A stretch of DNA of 64,000 bases from Diplonema papillatum (GCA_030068145.1 JAPJBO010000009.1:372001-436000); one strand, 5' to 3'. Shown: positions 1-10,571, numbered from the stretch's first letter. Notes: generated by a model from the letters alone, not told the origin. Translations and numbers: made by a program.

Positions 1-95
1 GTTTTTATAGCCGGAGGCGACGAGGAAGAGGAGGCCGCTGAGGAGGATGTCGGTTGGACCAAGGCGAAGTCGGCCAGCTGCGCCACTTCCGAGAC
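1..95 (-). pseudogene. Truncated copy of the TMEM218-like gene (C-terminal part)
   Basis: Positions 10-95 repeat, with few differences, the stretch at about 381-505 that encodes the C-terminal half of the TMEM218-like protein. About 40 bases in the middle, corresponding to roughly 424-463, are missing. The deletion and the window edge leave no intact frame, so this is a decayed partial duplicate. With the block at 1044-1320 it makes three partly overlapping copies of this gene within 1.3 kb. Confidence 0.6.
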
Positions 96-301
96 GATAC
101 ACGTCCTCATCGATCTCGCTGTAGCACCTAAGTCAAGCTGGTTCTGCAGCACCAGCTTGACTTCAGTAACTTCAGCACCCCCCGTGAGGCAATGCCTTAC
201 ATGCAGTTTTTCGAACGCCAGCTTCAGTTGCTAGGCCTCAGAGAGTACGGGAACCCTGCTGCGCGCTAAATGAACACTTCGACTCGTCAAACAGTCCTCA
301 T

Positions 302-673
302 TTATCGCCCCTGCTGCTGCGGCGGCACCTCAGTAATTTCGAGCTCAAGCTGTTCGAGCTTTTCGGTGATTTTGGAGAAGCCGAAGGCGACGAGGAAGAG
401 GAGGCCGCTGAGGAGGATGTCGGTCGCGCGCAGCTTCGTCGGGTGGAATGTGTTGGCCACCTCTTGGGCCAGGGCGAGGTCGGTCAGCTGCGCCACTTCC
501 GAGAACAGGAGCGCGCACGCGACGAGCGCGAGGCAGCCCACCGGGACCGTGAACAGGCAGATCAGCGAGTACTTGCTCTGCCACAGCGAGAAGATGGCGG
601 CCAGCAGCATCAGCAGCCACACCGCCAGCACCGCGACTAGCGCCGGGTTGATCTCTCCGATGGGCGAGTCCAT
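302..673 (-). CDS. Small membrane protein resembling TMEM218 (ciliary transition zone)
   Basis: A 123-residue single-exon ORF. Three hydrophobic segments are visible, at about residues 10-29, 36-57 and 84-101. A charged loop lies between the second and third, and the C-terminus is acidic and glutamine-rich. Length, spacing of the first two membrane segments and the aromatic/LLF pattern resemble TMEM218, a roughly 115-residue tetraspan-like protein of the ciliary transition zone in the Joubert/Meckel group. The resemblance is by eye and weak at residue level. The nearby BBS4 shows that the organism builds cilia, which makes the call plausible. The start is the Met at 673. A T/C-rich stretch lies just upstream. 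The 5' part of the gene is duplicated upstream at 1044-1320. Any other small three-pass membrane protein remains possible. Confidence 0.45.
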   Translation of the reverse strand: MDSPIGEINPALVAVLAVWLLMLLAAIFSLWQSKYSLICLFTVPVGCLALVACALLFSEVAQLTDLALAQEVANTFHPTKLRATDILLSGLLFLVAFGFSKITEKLEQLELEITEVPPQQQGR

Positions 674-1043
674 CTTTCTTTAGTCCACCGGCTTCTCTTC
701 TTCTTCTTTTTAGTTCCCTCTCTTTCTTTTTCCTTCCCGCGCCTCCCTTGCCCCTGCTAGTTTTTTTGGAATTGAGGGAGTTAGTTCGCTTGACTGTCTG
801 CATCAGTGTCCGCGTTAATCTGCCGGCTTGACAGCCGACTAATTCGCGGTTTATTTTTCCCCGCCTGTTTGTTTTGAGTGCAAGTTCAGTTTCGTCGGTT
901 TTTATCAGTGTAGCTTACTGTGTCGCCCCTACCGCAGTGGAACGAAGCCCGGTGGGTTCTCCAGGTAGCCATTCTCAACACAGTCTCGTTTCCGGTCCTT
1001 GACATCATTGGGATCTGGGCAGGTTGCTTTTCCCCAGGCGCTA

Positions 1044-1320
1044 GCGCGCACGCGACGAGCGCGAGGCAGCCCACCGGGACCGTGAACAGGCAGATCAGCG
1101 AGTACTTGCTCTGCCACAGCGAGAAGATGGCGGCCAGCAGCATCAGCAGCCACACCGCCAGCACCGCGACTAGCGCCGGGTTGATCTCTCCGATGGGCGA
1201 GTCCATCTTTCTTTAGTCCGCCGGCTTCTTCTTCTTCTTCTTTTAGGTTTCGCCTCCCTTTTTTTCTGTTCTCCTTCCCGCGCCTCCCCTGCTCGTTTTT
1301 TTTGGAGTGAGAGCTCGCTT
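1044..1320 (-). pseudogene. Duplicate of the 5' half of the TMEM218-like gene
   Basis: Bases 1045-1207 are essentially identical to 511-673, so the first ~54 codons are repeated exactly. The upstream flank (T/C-rich, at 674-780) is repeated with small indels. After codon 54 the sequence diverges completely, so the reading frame runs into unrelated residues. It is a promoter-plus-first-codons duplicate with no C-terminal half. It could serve as an alternative 5' end only if a splice joined it to other sequence, and no such join is evident. Confidence 0.65.
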
Positions 1321-1680
1321 GAGAATGCAGGGTTTCAAAGCCACCGGCAACAATTCTCGACATATCCTCGTTTCTTGCCCTAGACACCATTGAGATTCAG
1401 GCGCGGGGGGCAGGTCTTGCGTTGCTCTAGGGACGATCAGTTTGGTGTCGTTTTCAATTCGGGGATCGATTCCCGTCCTTCCCATTGCAAATCTGGTGGT
1501 TTCCATGCCCGGTGCCCTGTAAAGACCCACGCACATACTTCTTGGTCCCCAGGTCCATTCTTCACGGTTCTCTTCATCGGAGCTAATCGAGCTAAAAATC
1601 GTCTAAAAAGGTCTGCTGCGCGCACGAGCAAAAGTTTCACTGGAAACCCAGCTCCGCTGGCTCTTCCCAGCTCTCGAAGA

Positions 1681-2910
1681 GCCAGAAGAGCCAGCTCCCA
1701 AGAGCCAGCTCCCAAGAGCCAGCTCCCAAGAGCCAGCTCCCAAGAGCCAGCTCCCAAGAGCCAGCTCCCAAGAGCCAGCTCCCAAGAGCCAGCTCCCAAG
1801 AGCCAGCTCCCAAGAGCCAGCTCCCAAGAGCCAGCTCCCAAGAGCCAGCTCCCAAGAGCCAGCTCCCAAGAGCCAGCTCCCAAGAGCCAGCTCCCAAGAG
1901 CCAGCTCCCAAGAGCCAGCTCCCAAGAGCCAGCTCCCAAGAGCCAGCTCCCAAGAGCCAGCTCCCAAGAGCCAGCTCCCAAGAGCCAGATCCCAAGAGCC
2001 AGCTCCCAAGAGCCAGCTCCCAAGAGCTGGCTCCCAAGAGCTGGCTCCCAAGAGCTCTCCCAAGAGCTGGCTCCCAAGAGCTGGCTCCCAAGAGCTGGCT
2101 CCCAAGAGCTGGCTCTTCCCAGCTCCCAAAGAGCCAAAAGAGCTGGCTCCCAAGAGCCAGCTCCCAAGAGCCAGCTACCAAGAGCCAGCTCCCAAGAGCC
2201 AGCTACCAAAAGCCAGCTCCCAAGAGCTGGCTCTTCCCAGCTCCCAAAGAGCCAGAAGAGCCGGCTCCCAAGAGCCAGCTCCCAAGAGCTGGCTCTTCCC
2301 AGCTCCCAAAGAGCCAGAAGAGCTGGCTCCCAAGAGCCAGCTCCCAAGAGCCAGCTACCAAGAGCCAGCTCCCAAGAGCTGGCTCTTCCCAGCTCCCAAA
2401 GAGCCAGAAGAGCTGGCTCCCAAGAGCTGGCTCTTCCCAGCTCCCAAAGAGCCAGAAGAGCCGGCTCCCAAGAGCCAGCTCCCAAGAGCTGGCTCTTCCC
2501 AGCTCCCAAAGAGCCAGAAGAGCCGGCTCCCAAGAGCCAGCTCCCAAGAGCTGGCTCTTCCCAGCTCCCAAAGAGCCAGAAGAGCTGGCTCCCAAGAGCC
2601 AGCTCCCAAGAGCCAGCTACCAAGAGCCAGCTCCCAAGAGCTGGCTCTTCCCAGCTCCCAAAGAGCCAGAAGAGCTGGCTCCCAAGAGCCAGCTCCCAAG
2701 AGCTGGCTCTTCCCAGCTCCCAAAGAGCCAGAAGAGCCGGCTCCCAAGAGCCAGCTCCTAAGAGCTGGCTATTCCCAGCTCCCAAAGAGCCAGAAGAGCT
2801 GGCTCCCAAGAGCCAGCTACCAAGAGCCAGCTCCCAAGAGCTGGCTCTTCCCAGCTCCCAAAGAGCCAGAAGAGCCGGCTCCCAAGAGCCAGCTCCCAAG
2901 AGCTGGGGAG
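1681..2910. repeat. 14-bp minisatellite evolving into a compound higher-order array
   Basis: Unit AGCCAGCTCCCAAG is repeated head to tail with very few changes from 1690 to about 2025. From there the array alternates blocks reading AGCCAGCT with blocks reading AGCTGGCT, which are reverse complements. It adopts a longer compound unit containing CTCTTCCCAGCTCCCAAAG. Because 14 is not a multiple of 3, three units encode a 14-residue period in any frame. Both strands therefore stay open for hundreds of codons. These long frames (646 codons on plus, 432 on minus) are by-products of the repeat and not genes. Confidence 0.95.
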
Positions 2911-3239
2911 CCACCGCCAACACTGTCCAGCGCAACCACTCTTTTCCCCCACCCTCACGTGAGGGTGGGCAGTGCCACCTGCGAGAGAGCGGTAGAAACG
3001 GAGAGAAAAGAAGAAGGTCGAGTTTTTTTTTTTTTTTGTGTTTCCGACGATCCCGTGCGGGGAGTACAGATTGGTGTCTTTCGACCTTTTTTCTTATTTT
3101 CCTTTGTTTTATTTTTCCTTTCTTCAGCCATAACTTTTATGAGTACAGAGGTGTTAATGAAAAATGAAACGAGAAATGAGAGACGCAAAACCGGATGCGA
3201 GAGAGAGGAGGACGCCGCAGCCTCCCCCGTACGGGCACG

Positions 3240-3335
3240 AAGCCCGATTCACCTGTGTTTCGCGTGTGGCTGCACCGCGGCCTCCTCGAGTACCTCGTAC
3301 AAAGCAGGTGCTTCTTCTAAAGAAAGTTGAAGTAT
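3240..3335. repeat. Third, diverged copy of the 4575-4705 / 5090-5205 repeat
   Basis: Contains the same order of motifs as the two blocks further right: CGATTCACCTGTGTTTCG, then a pyrimidine-rich middle, then ACAAAGCAGGTGCTT. It is more diverged than the other pair. No gene is recognised between 2911 and 3240. Confidence 0.6.
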
Positions 3336-3365
3336 GGTTTAAGATAAAGTGGTGTCACCTGAGCG

Positions 3366-3440
3366 GGTAATCTCAGGGCCGCCCACGTGATAAACCGTTG
3401 AGCAGCGGCTGCCGGCTTATCCCGTGACACCTTTTACATG
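3366..3440. repeat. Dispersed repeat shared with 10355-10490
   Basis: Shares CAGGGCCGCCCACGTGATAA, then GGCTGCCGGCTTATC and GTAGTTGG with a block in BBS4 intron 1 at about 10355-10490. The two copies differ mainly by a short insertion in the second. Function unknown. Confidence 0.7.
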
Positions 3441-3949
3441 TAGTTGGTTACCATGAATAGACGACGTTACAGAAAGTAGGACTCCCGACGTTTCGTTGGC
3501 AAAGCCTGCTCCATCAACGAATTTGGGTTCTGCGTCATTCCCTGGGATAGCAGACCCGATGTGAGACGTAGCACCTTCTACCGTCTTTCCGTGATGTGGG
3601 CGTGGCCGATTCGGGTTACGCAGCACCTGTCTAGCTGGCTGTGTAGCATCGACTGATCCCTCGATTCTGCGGGAAGCCGACGCGCAGTTCTGTAGGTAAG
3701 CGCGCGTGCCTGACAAATACCCTCCTTGCCGTTTAAATTCCGTGTATACGCTCAGATTCGAACACTGCTGAACAACAGAAGACTAGGAGCGAGTAAATTT
3801 TCCCTGCCGTGTGGAGAGCACACGAAGCGCCAATGCTCTCGCCCAGTTCTGCTTTCACGTGTATTCGAACCGAAAGCCGGTGGTTCCAATTCATCTCCAT
3901 GATCTGCATGATCAGGAAGCGTCCCCCCAGGTGCGACAAGAAGCTCTGA

Positions 3950-4440
3950 GAGGGGGGGTTGCAAGGACGTGCTTGGAATGGTTGTGTGCTCATCACTGCA
4001 CTGGTCCCTGGTTTCGGTCTCTTTCAGCCACGAACACAGAAGGGGGACCAACAGCGCGGAACCTGAGTGTCTGCAGACAGGACAGTGGAGTGAGCCTGGT
4101 TTGTCAAGCGGCTCTTCGTAGCCCGTCACAGGAACGAGAGCACAGGAGAACCCGTCTCGCGGAGAAGGGGAGGGCTAGGCTCGCTTCCCAAGAGGCCACT
4201 TTGCAGTGCCTGTGTTGCCGTCCCAGGAGGGGGGTTTGCAAGAACGTGCTAGGAATGGGTATGTGCTCAACACCGCACTGGTCTCGTCTGCGCCGTGTTT
4301 CGGTCCTTTAAGCCACGGACACAGAAGGCGGACCATCATCAGCGCGGAACCTGAGTGTCTGCAGACAGGACTGCGGTGTGAGTCTGGTTTGTCAGGCGGC
4401 TGTTCGTAGCTCGTCACAGCTGGGCAATCCGTCACGGGGA
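3950..4440. repeat. Tandem duplication, two ~210-bp units
   Basis: About 3950-4165 and 4225-4440 are imperfect direct repeats. Both contain GCGGAACCTGAGTGTCTGCA and a following GGTTTGTCA(A/G)GCGGCT segment. No conserved reading frame links the copies, so this looks like non-coding local duplication. Confidence 0.75.
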
Positions 4441-4489
4441 GAAGGTCCCTACAACCGTGTCTGAGCAATCAGTTAAAAATACTAGGGGC

Positions 4490-5210
4490 TGCCATGTGCT
4501 TACTTCGAAGGAGGCTAGAGGGGGAGAAACAATACAACTACGAAGTGGGTCCTTTTTGTTGAACGCTTACGCCCGCCACTGAACCCAGATTCACCTGTGT
4601 TTCGTGTGGGCTACAGCACATCTACCTCCTTTGATCTTTTGCAGCTGGCAGCCTCCTCAAGTATTTTCCTACAAAGCAGGTGCTTATACAAAGAAACTCA
4701 GGGCCCTCGCCCTGATTGTGACTGCGAGTCGCTAGGCAGCACTGCGGAGGGGGGTGCGGTGGAACCGCAGACGCCGCTTTGTTCTTCGCGTACACCACCG
4801 TGTGTTGTTTTCTCACTCAGGACTTTGACCTGTTGTGTTTGTGTGATTTGTCGTGTAGGGGTAGACCCGCATGACCTCACGTCCGTGCAACACGTGGTTC
4901 GGTAGTTACAGCACTTGGAATCCCTTCTGTTCTTGGGCGGGCAGCATCGTCGAGCATTTCCTTTCAAGCTGGCGCTTACGTAAAAATACTCGAGGGACTG
5001 CCCTGTGCTCATTTCGAAGGAGGCTAGAGGGGGAGAAAACAATACAACTACGAAGTGGGTCCTTTTTGTTGAACGCTTACGCCCGCCACTAAACCCAGAT
5101 TCACCTGTGTTTCGTGTGGGCTACAGCACATTTACCTCCTTTGATCTATCGCAACTGGCAGTCTCCTCAAGCATTTCCTACAATGCAGGTGCTTATACAA
5201 AAAAAAAAAC
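4490..5210. repeat. Tandem duplication, two ~215-bp units
   Basis: Bases 4490-4705 and about 4985-5205 are near-identical through GAGGCTAGAGGGGGAGAAA, CTACGAAGTGGGTCCTTTTT and the CCTGTGTTTCG block. The second copy ends in a longer A run. The ~280 bases between them are unrelated. From 5210 to 6040 I recognise no gene. That stretch holds a short (CT)n run at 5872-5890 and nothing else. Confidence 0.8.
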
Positions 5211-6049
5211 AGGGCAGCTGGACACGGCAGGGGGCCACGCTCACAATGGGGACCCTTCCCCTTTTCGCGAGCACATGGTCTGCCCATGAACTTCATGATG
5301 AAGGCATGCACTCAGGAGAGCACCATCGTGACAATCCCGCATGTCCTCAGAGCCAATCCTTTTCCGAAGTTCCGGATCCAGTTTGCCGACTACCCTTACC
5401 TACAGTGTTCTGTCGGCTAGAGGCATTTAGCGTAGGAGACCTGAACGGTACGGCCCGATGCAAGAGAGTTTTTTCCCATGCACATCCACAAGACACCCTA
5501 CTACACGAAGAAAAGTGCAGCTTTCCGGGATAGCTAACCCTGTCCCCAGCCGCGGCAACACCGAGACCGCCGCTGGAAGCAAAGCGGCGACGAAAGGACT
5601 CGCCACTGCCGAAGCCGAAGACGCGCACACCGCCGCAGGCAGAATCGAAGGAACGTTTACCAGCGGACGCCTGAGAACGACGACAAACCACATGGGAGCA
5701 AATCAAGCGCCTAAGAGGTAGACACAAGAGAGTGCAAAGAATGCAGACCATCGTTATGCTTTGCATTCTAACCCAAAACGGTGCGCGCGTTCTACAGGTT
5801 TTCTGAGAAGCCTTGCGGAACACAGCCGATGCACCCAGCACAGGGTCGTAAAAGATGTGCAGGCCTCGCTTCCTCTCTCTCTCTCTCTGCAACTAGTGTG
5901 CCCCATTCCAGGAGACTTGTTTTTTGTGTTTTCTTTTCTTTCTGGTTTCCGCCTTCTCGGCCCGAAGCCCGGGTGCGAGCAAAGCAGTCGCGTGCCCCGT
6001 CACTGCCCGCCCCCGCGCCTGATCAGCTCAGAGCGGTCTGGAAAGAGGC

Positions 6050-6146
6050 TCACGCTGCCGTCTTGAAGATGCCTTGCAGCTGCGCTCGGGCGTCGAGGAT
6101 GTCCTGGTCGCTCTGACGGGTCTCCTCGTCAAGCTCGGCGAAGCTC
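6050..6146 (-). CDS. BBS4: BBS4 exon 3 (last exon)
   Basis: A 97-base terminal exon. The acceptor CAG lies at 6147-6149, the first base (6146) completes the codon split by intron 2, and the frame runs 31 codons to TGA at 6050-6052. The peptide is acidic and helical, starting SFAELDEE and ending FKTAA. It occupies the position of the helical tail that follows the last TPR in animal BBS4, which is much longer there. Intron 2 (6147-6721, 575 bp) separates it from exon 2. The acceptor is inferred from frame continuity and the CAG. Confidence 0.65.
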
Positions 6147-6399
6147 CTGTTTGTGTGAGGAATTCAAATGATGGGTACCACCTAATGCGGAGTATAGCCC
6201 GGGTTTTCAGCTATATTACGTATATTACGTTACGGCTGAAGGTCCTGCCGGCTGCTCGCGGTGATCACGCGCTGCAACCTTGATTGGTGCAGGCTTCCTG
6301 CTTCGTGCCCCGTGTGCTGCTGGTTGCAGCATCCATCCGGGGGTCCTGTTTGTGTGAGTGCGAACCGTGCGGCAGTGCTGGAGAGAGAGAGAGAGAGCG

Positions 6400-6575
6400 T
6401 GAACAGAGCATCTTGGTAGGTGCGAGATCAGGCAAAGCTTGTAGAGCAACTATTTGGTGGTATTAGAAAGTAGGGTACGAAATCAGGCAAAGCTTGTGCG
6501 CTAACTTCGTTTAACCGTAAACCAGGGCTTACACGACACTCACGCTTTCATTTATCAACCTTGTGAAAGGTATCA
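6400..6575. repeat. Dispersed repeat, second copy near 30260-30395
   Basis: The blocks GATCAGGCAAA(G/C)CTTGTGCGCTA, CTTCGTTTAACCG and CAGGGCTTACAC occur here and at 30290-30395 in the same order. Part of the unit is also repeated within this block (6420 and 6483). It lies in BBS4 intron 2. Confidence 0.7.
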
Positions 6576-6721
6576 TCTTCGGCGTTTCTAGCCGACCAGC
6601 AGACACAACCTCTAGCTGTGGTATCTTCTCAGCAATGAGCTGTTGACCTGAAGTCTAATGTTGTCGAAAGCATCAAAGGCATCAAAACGCAACGTACAAC
6701 AACAACAAACGAATGACATAC

Positions 6722-6871
6722 GTTTCAAACTCAAGAAAGTGCTGCTTCGACAGCTCCGCCTCGTCGTTGTTGTACAAGGTAATCGAGTAGTTGAGCTCAA
6801 ACAGGTGATCGCGTTCCATCGAGATTGCCTTCTCGTACGCAGAGCATGCATTCTCGAAGTCGTCCAGGCGG
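6722..6871 (-). CDS. BBS4: BBS4 exon 2
   Basis: A 150-base exon. The acceptor CGCAG abuts 6871 and the donor GTATGT begins at 6721. Joining it to exon 1 turns a split codon into Asn and continues the last TPR as ITLNRLDDFENACSAYEKAI. This matches the animal BBS4 pattern LxxLEDxENAxxAYxxA followed by LNYxxxLYN, seen here as LNYSITLYNN. It is preceded by the 3.7-kb intron 1. The match to the expected family continuation confirms both splice sites better than motif searching alone. Confidence 0.8.
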
Positions 6872-6910
6872 CTGCGTTAGGTGGTGCACTTTGCAAACAA
6901 AGTGGCGGGC

Positions 6911-7174
6911 GGTCTTTGGACAGCTCTTGTATGCACTGCCCAAACCCACTGAGTTTTTTTTTTGGGGGGGGGGAAATGTTTCTTGGGTTTGAAGAGCGTG
7001 GTGCTTGCACCACGGAGGCCAGGTTATTTAACCGCGGATTTAGTGAAGGATTGTTCAGGAAACGGTCGCGAGCGAAACCCGACCAGGTAACGACCATTTC
7101 ACTGTCTTCTTTGTTTTGTGATGCGAACATCACGAGGTGCTATCCGAAGACACCGCCCACGTGAGCACTGTTAA
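6911..7174. repeat. 264-bp direct repeat, left copy
   Basis: Near-identical to about 9100-9361, from GTCTTTGGACAGC to CACTGTTAAGCA. The repeat includes a run of T followed by a run of G that differs slightly in length between copies. The pair brackets the LINE fragment, all within BBS4 intron 1. From 7175 to 7236 nothing else is seen. Confidence 0.9.
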
Positions 7175-7236
7175 GCATTGAGTTCTTTTAAGTACATGAA
7201 CCACATGGATTAGCATGCACTGCCTTGAAAGTCAGG

Positions 7237-8016
7237 TTATCGGATGACGTCGTCACCTGCTATTGCGTCGTCAAGGTCGAGCATTTGTGGAGCTAGCGGG
7301 GTTTGGCTTTCTTGCGATTCCAGAGACTGAGTCGGCGAGTACAAGGGCGGGCACGTGTGTCCGTTTTTCACTTTCGAGGGCGTTGGTGTGCCCGTGGTCC
7401 CCGGTCGTTTCTGAGAGCTGCTTGCCCTCGGTACCTTCTTCTTCCTTCGATGCACCCCTGAGTCGGGGGTGGTCGCCTTCGTCTTCTTCCGCTTGCGGCC
7501 GGCGATCGGGCCTTCCTTCGGGGTGCCTAGCACCCTCTTCTTCAGCGCTGGTCGTTCGCTGGTTCCTGGCGTTGGTGGCGGCCTTTTGGTCGCCCGTCCG
7601 GTCGTCGCCGTCTCCTTTTTCGTTGCCGCGGGCGGCGCTTGCGCCGCTCGCTTTCCAACTGGCGTTCCCCGTTGTACGCCCACCTGGGTGGGTGAGGAGG
7701 GCCTCTTCTTCTTGTTGCGTCCGGGGGTTGACGGGACGTTCGGTTCGTTGGACTGGTGGTGGCCGCGGCGGCAACATGCCGCCGGTCGCCTCTGCGTCAG
7801 CGTAGGGAGCCTCTTGCACTCTTGGCAGGTTCCTCTGCCATGCGTGCGGCAGGCATGATGCCCGCTGCGGCAACACGCCGCCGCCGTCTTGCACTCGCCG
7901 CACTTCGTCGTGCTGTGCTCTGTGCACACCGCGATCGGCTGCCCATCGTTCGCGTGGTGATGGTGCCGGCAGCACATCTCTACCGTGGGACGTCCCTTCG
8001 GACGAGTGCTCTGCAC
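7237..8016 (-). pseudogene. LINE-associated Cys/His-array and basic tail (frameshifted from 7980-9137)
   Basis: A frame of about 260 codons that continues the retroelement protein after a frameshift near 8000. Its first ~100 residues carry alternating clusters of the form CCRxxHH and CxxHxxxxCxxC (for example CTEHSTTKCGEC and CRTHGRGTCQEC). The last Cys/His cluster of the preceding frame, CATHHKGKCEAC, has the same pattern. A long Lys/Arg/Pro-rich tail and an acidic end follow. The array looks like a set of zinc-binding knuckles for nucleic-acid contact. I do not recognise a named family. Confidence 0.6.
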
Positions 8017-9137
8017 GCCTCACACTTCCCTTTGTGATGGGTCGCGCACGTGACGAGTGCCTTCTCTATATCGACACCCGGCATATGCACGGGGTCTGGG
8101 TGCAGTTGTGGTGGGGCAGGCAGGGCCCACCTCGCCGCTCTCCCGATCGTCCAGTCAGGGTACGCCGGGCACTGCGTCCCTACATCGCTTCCTTTCACTT
8201 GTTCCTCAAGTATCGTCCCCGTGTGTGCCTCGCGAAAGCGTGGCCTGGGCCGTATACCCGATATCCCCGTGATGCCCATGAACGACAGCGACGTCGTCGG
8301 GCACACCCTCTCTCCTCTCATGCAGCTTCCCAGCCCTTGCTGTGCCGCCAGCTTGTCCAACGCGCTCATCATGCAGCGCAGGACGTTTCCCCGTTCTCTC
8401 ACCCCCTTCGGCGCATTCCCGTGCAGCGGCATGCTGAGGCCCGAGAAGAGTTCAAAGTCGATCGCAAGCTCCAGCATTGACGCCTGCCCGTTCTCGGTCC
8501 ATTGCATGTCCGACAGCCACGCTACCAACGCATAAAACGTCGGTAGTCCCCAGGTCTTGTTCCGCTCCCACGTCCATGCCGGGGCAATCCGCGCGAAGGG
8601 GTGGTCAAATTTCTCGGCAGGCATCGCATTCGCTCTCGACCAGGGGGTCGTGGGGTTCCTGGCCACCCAGCCACGTGCTTCGAGCCCAGCCCGTTCCGCA
8701 AGGATTTCAGCCAACATCTCCTGGAGCCGCCTCGAGAATTGGGCATTCTCGGGTACTACCACTCCGTGTTCCAGCGTGCATCTGGGCCAGTCGGCCCGGT
8801 TGGCTGCCATCAGCTCGGCATGTGCCTCTCGTCGCCGTATGTGCGAGTACGCTCCGCAGTCCCAGAATACGTGTTTCTCGTCCTCGGTGTCGCCGCTTCC
8901 ACAGTGCTTGCAGCTGGGCGCCTGCGGCTCAGCTCCGGCCTGCCTCATCCGCGACGTGTACTCAGCCGTGTTCACCCCCCCCGCCATCGCTACACGTATA
9001 AGCCTCGCGGTGTGCGCGGGACATTCACGCATCCTCCAGAAGGTGTTCGTCCGCTCCAGGTCGGCTCTCTGTATGCCCTCAAATCCCGGCCGCCTCGCCG
9101 TCTTTGGACAGCTCTTGTATGCACTGCCCAAACCCAC
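7980..9137 (-). pseudogene. Non-LTR retrotransposon (LINE) fragment, C-terminal part of ORF2
   Basis: An open frame of ~385 codons. It contains the Cys/His motif CKHCGSGDTEDEKHVFWDC, typical of the zinc-binding domain (zf-RVT) that follows the reverse transcriptase in LINE-type proteins. The RT core itself is absent, so the element is 5'-truncated, as LINE insertions usually are. The apparent start lies inside the flanking direct repeat and is not a native start. It lies in the same orientation as BBS4, within intron 1. The 3' continuation is in another frame (7237-8016). It is a fossil, not an active copy. Confidence 0.75.
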
Positions 9138-9361
9138 TGAGTTTTTTTTTTGGGGGGGGAAATGTTTCTTGGGTTTGAAGAGCGTGGTGCTTGCACCACG
9201 GAGGCCAGGTTATTTAACCGCGGATTTAGTGAAGGATTGTTCAGGAAACGGTCGCGAGCGAAACCCGACCAGGTAACGACCATTTCACTGTCTTCTTTGT
9301 TTTGTGATGCGAACATCACGAGGTGCTATCCGAAGACACCGCCCACGTGAGCACTGTTAAG
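9100..9361. repeat. 264-bp direct repeat, right copy
   Basis: Partner of 6911-7174. In the minus-strand sense each copy begins TGCTTAACAGTG and ends GTCCAAAGAC. Its position at both edges of the LINE fragment could reflect an unusually long target duplication or a tandem duplication with later loss. Confidence 0.9.
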
Positions 9362-9532
9362 CAGCGGTTGCCAGATACTCCCGTAGCACCTATTCACGGG
9401 TTTGCAGGGGTAATAAGGAAGCCCGGGTTGGGGGGGGGGGGGGGGCATGCATGGCTTCTTTCGTGTACACGTTGCTTGCTTGCTCTGGCAAGTCAGGCTC
9501 GTAACAACTTGTGCGTGGGGAAAATCTTAGTT

Positions 9533-9840
9533 TAATGTTTAGGCAGAGCACCCTGCCTCTCATGCATGGTTGATGCTAGCAAGTCTTCTTTTAGGAAGAT
9601 GTTGTCTATATTTTTTCACCGCGGTGTTGTGTGCACCTCGTTCTTCGTCTCAGGTTTCGCTCTTGCACGCAGACCAATCCAAAGTCAGAGCTCATCAGTG
9701 GGTCCTTTGGATGGGGATTTTCAGTCCTCGAGCACAACTTGGTTTCATTGTGGGGAAAATCTTAGTTTAATGTTTAGGCAGAGCACTGCCTCTCATGCAT
9801 GGTTGATGCTAACATCAAGTCTTCTTCTAGGAAAGGGATG
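9533..9840. repeat. Dispersed repeat with a small hairpin; copies also at 30174-30245
   Basis: Two copies (9533-9600 and 9767-9840) share TTTAATGTTTAGGCAGAGCA, CTGCCTCTCATGCATG and GTCTTCTT. A third is at 30174-30245. AGGCAG and CTGCCT pair to form a short hairpin. The rest of 9362-10100 holds a G run (9430-9444) and no gene. Confidence 0.75.
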
Positions 9841-10100
9841 CAAAATAGAAAGAGGTAAAAAAGGTAAAAAGGGGAGTGCACGGCTCCCAAGGTGGGGAAG
9901 GGTGTTGCCCAGGGTGCAGAAAGCCTTCGGGGGAAACTCTTGGTCGAACTCAAGTTTTTGATGACTCCAAAATGAGAATCCCGGGGCTCCTTCGAAAGGT
10001 CTTTTGGCGCATCTGAGACGCAGTGTCCGTACTCCAGCTCGCGGTCGGACACTTTCAACATAAATATACGTCCTCCATCCGCAAGGGGTTGAAGACATAA

Positions 10101-10334
10101 CATGCTGGGTCAACACCTTGTGTCTTTTTGGTAACAGGGATTTAGTCTTTTTAGACCCAAAAAAAATGGCCACCCATTTTTTCCGGAAAAAAAATTGGGG
10201 GTTTTAGAAAAAGTATTCTGGAACAAAAACTGCGGTGCTTTTGATGAACTTGAGCAAATCTTTTTTTTTCCAAAAAAGATTCTTGGGGGGCATCGGCCCC
10301 GCGGCAGCGTTTACCAAGGTTTTGACCCTGCGTG
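10101..10334 (+). mobile_element. Old, diverged copy of the CATGCAGGGTC MITE
   Basis: Ends read CATGCTGGGTCAACACC and GGTTTTGACCCTGCGTG, flanked by ATAA on both sides (10097-10100, 10335-10338). The interior keeps the A/T runs and the GGGGCATCGGCCCCG remnant but is more diverged than all copies right of 32 kb. It is in BBS4 intron 1 and shows that the family was active earlier. Confidence 0.85.
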
Positions 10335-10571
10335 ATAACAGTGGAGTCGCCCGAGTGGTGGTCTCAGGGCCGCCCACGTGATAAAGCCGTTAAGCGCTGG
10401 GAACTTTAAAGAGCATGCACCCCATGGATCAGCAAGCCGTTCAGTAGCGGCTGCCGGCTTATCACGTGAGCACCTCTTACAAATAGTTGGATTTTCGTGA
10501 AGTAGCTGCTGTGTGTGGAAAGAGTAGTGTCGGCACTCTTTCTGTCCAGTACCTCGTGAGAAGGTGCATAC

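Noticed and set aside
1390..3330. 646-codon plus-strand ORF rich in SQEPAPK
   Set aside because: It runs over the 14-bp minisatellite, and equally long frames exist on the other strand. It has no domain outside the repeat.
6911..9361. LTR retrotransposon with 264-bp LTRs
   Set aside because: The enclosed protein has a LINE-type zinc motif, the ORF start lies inside the repeat, and no primer-binding site or TG...CA ends are seen.
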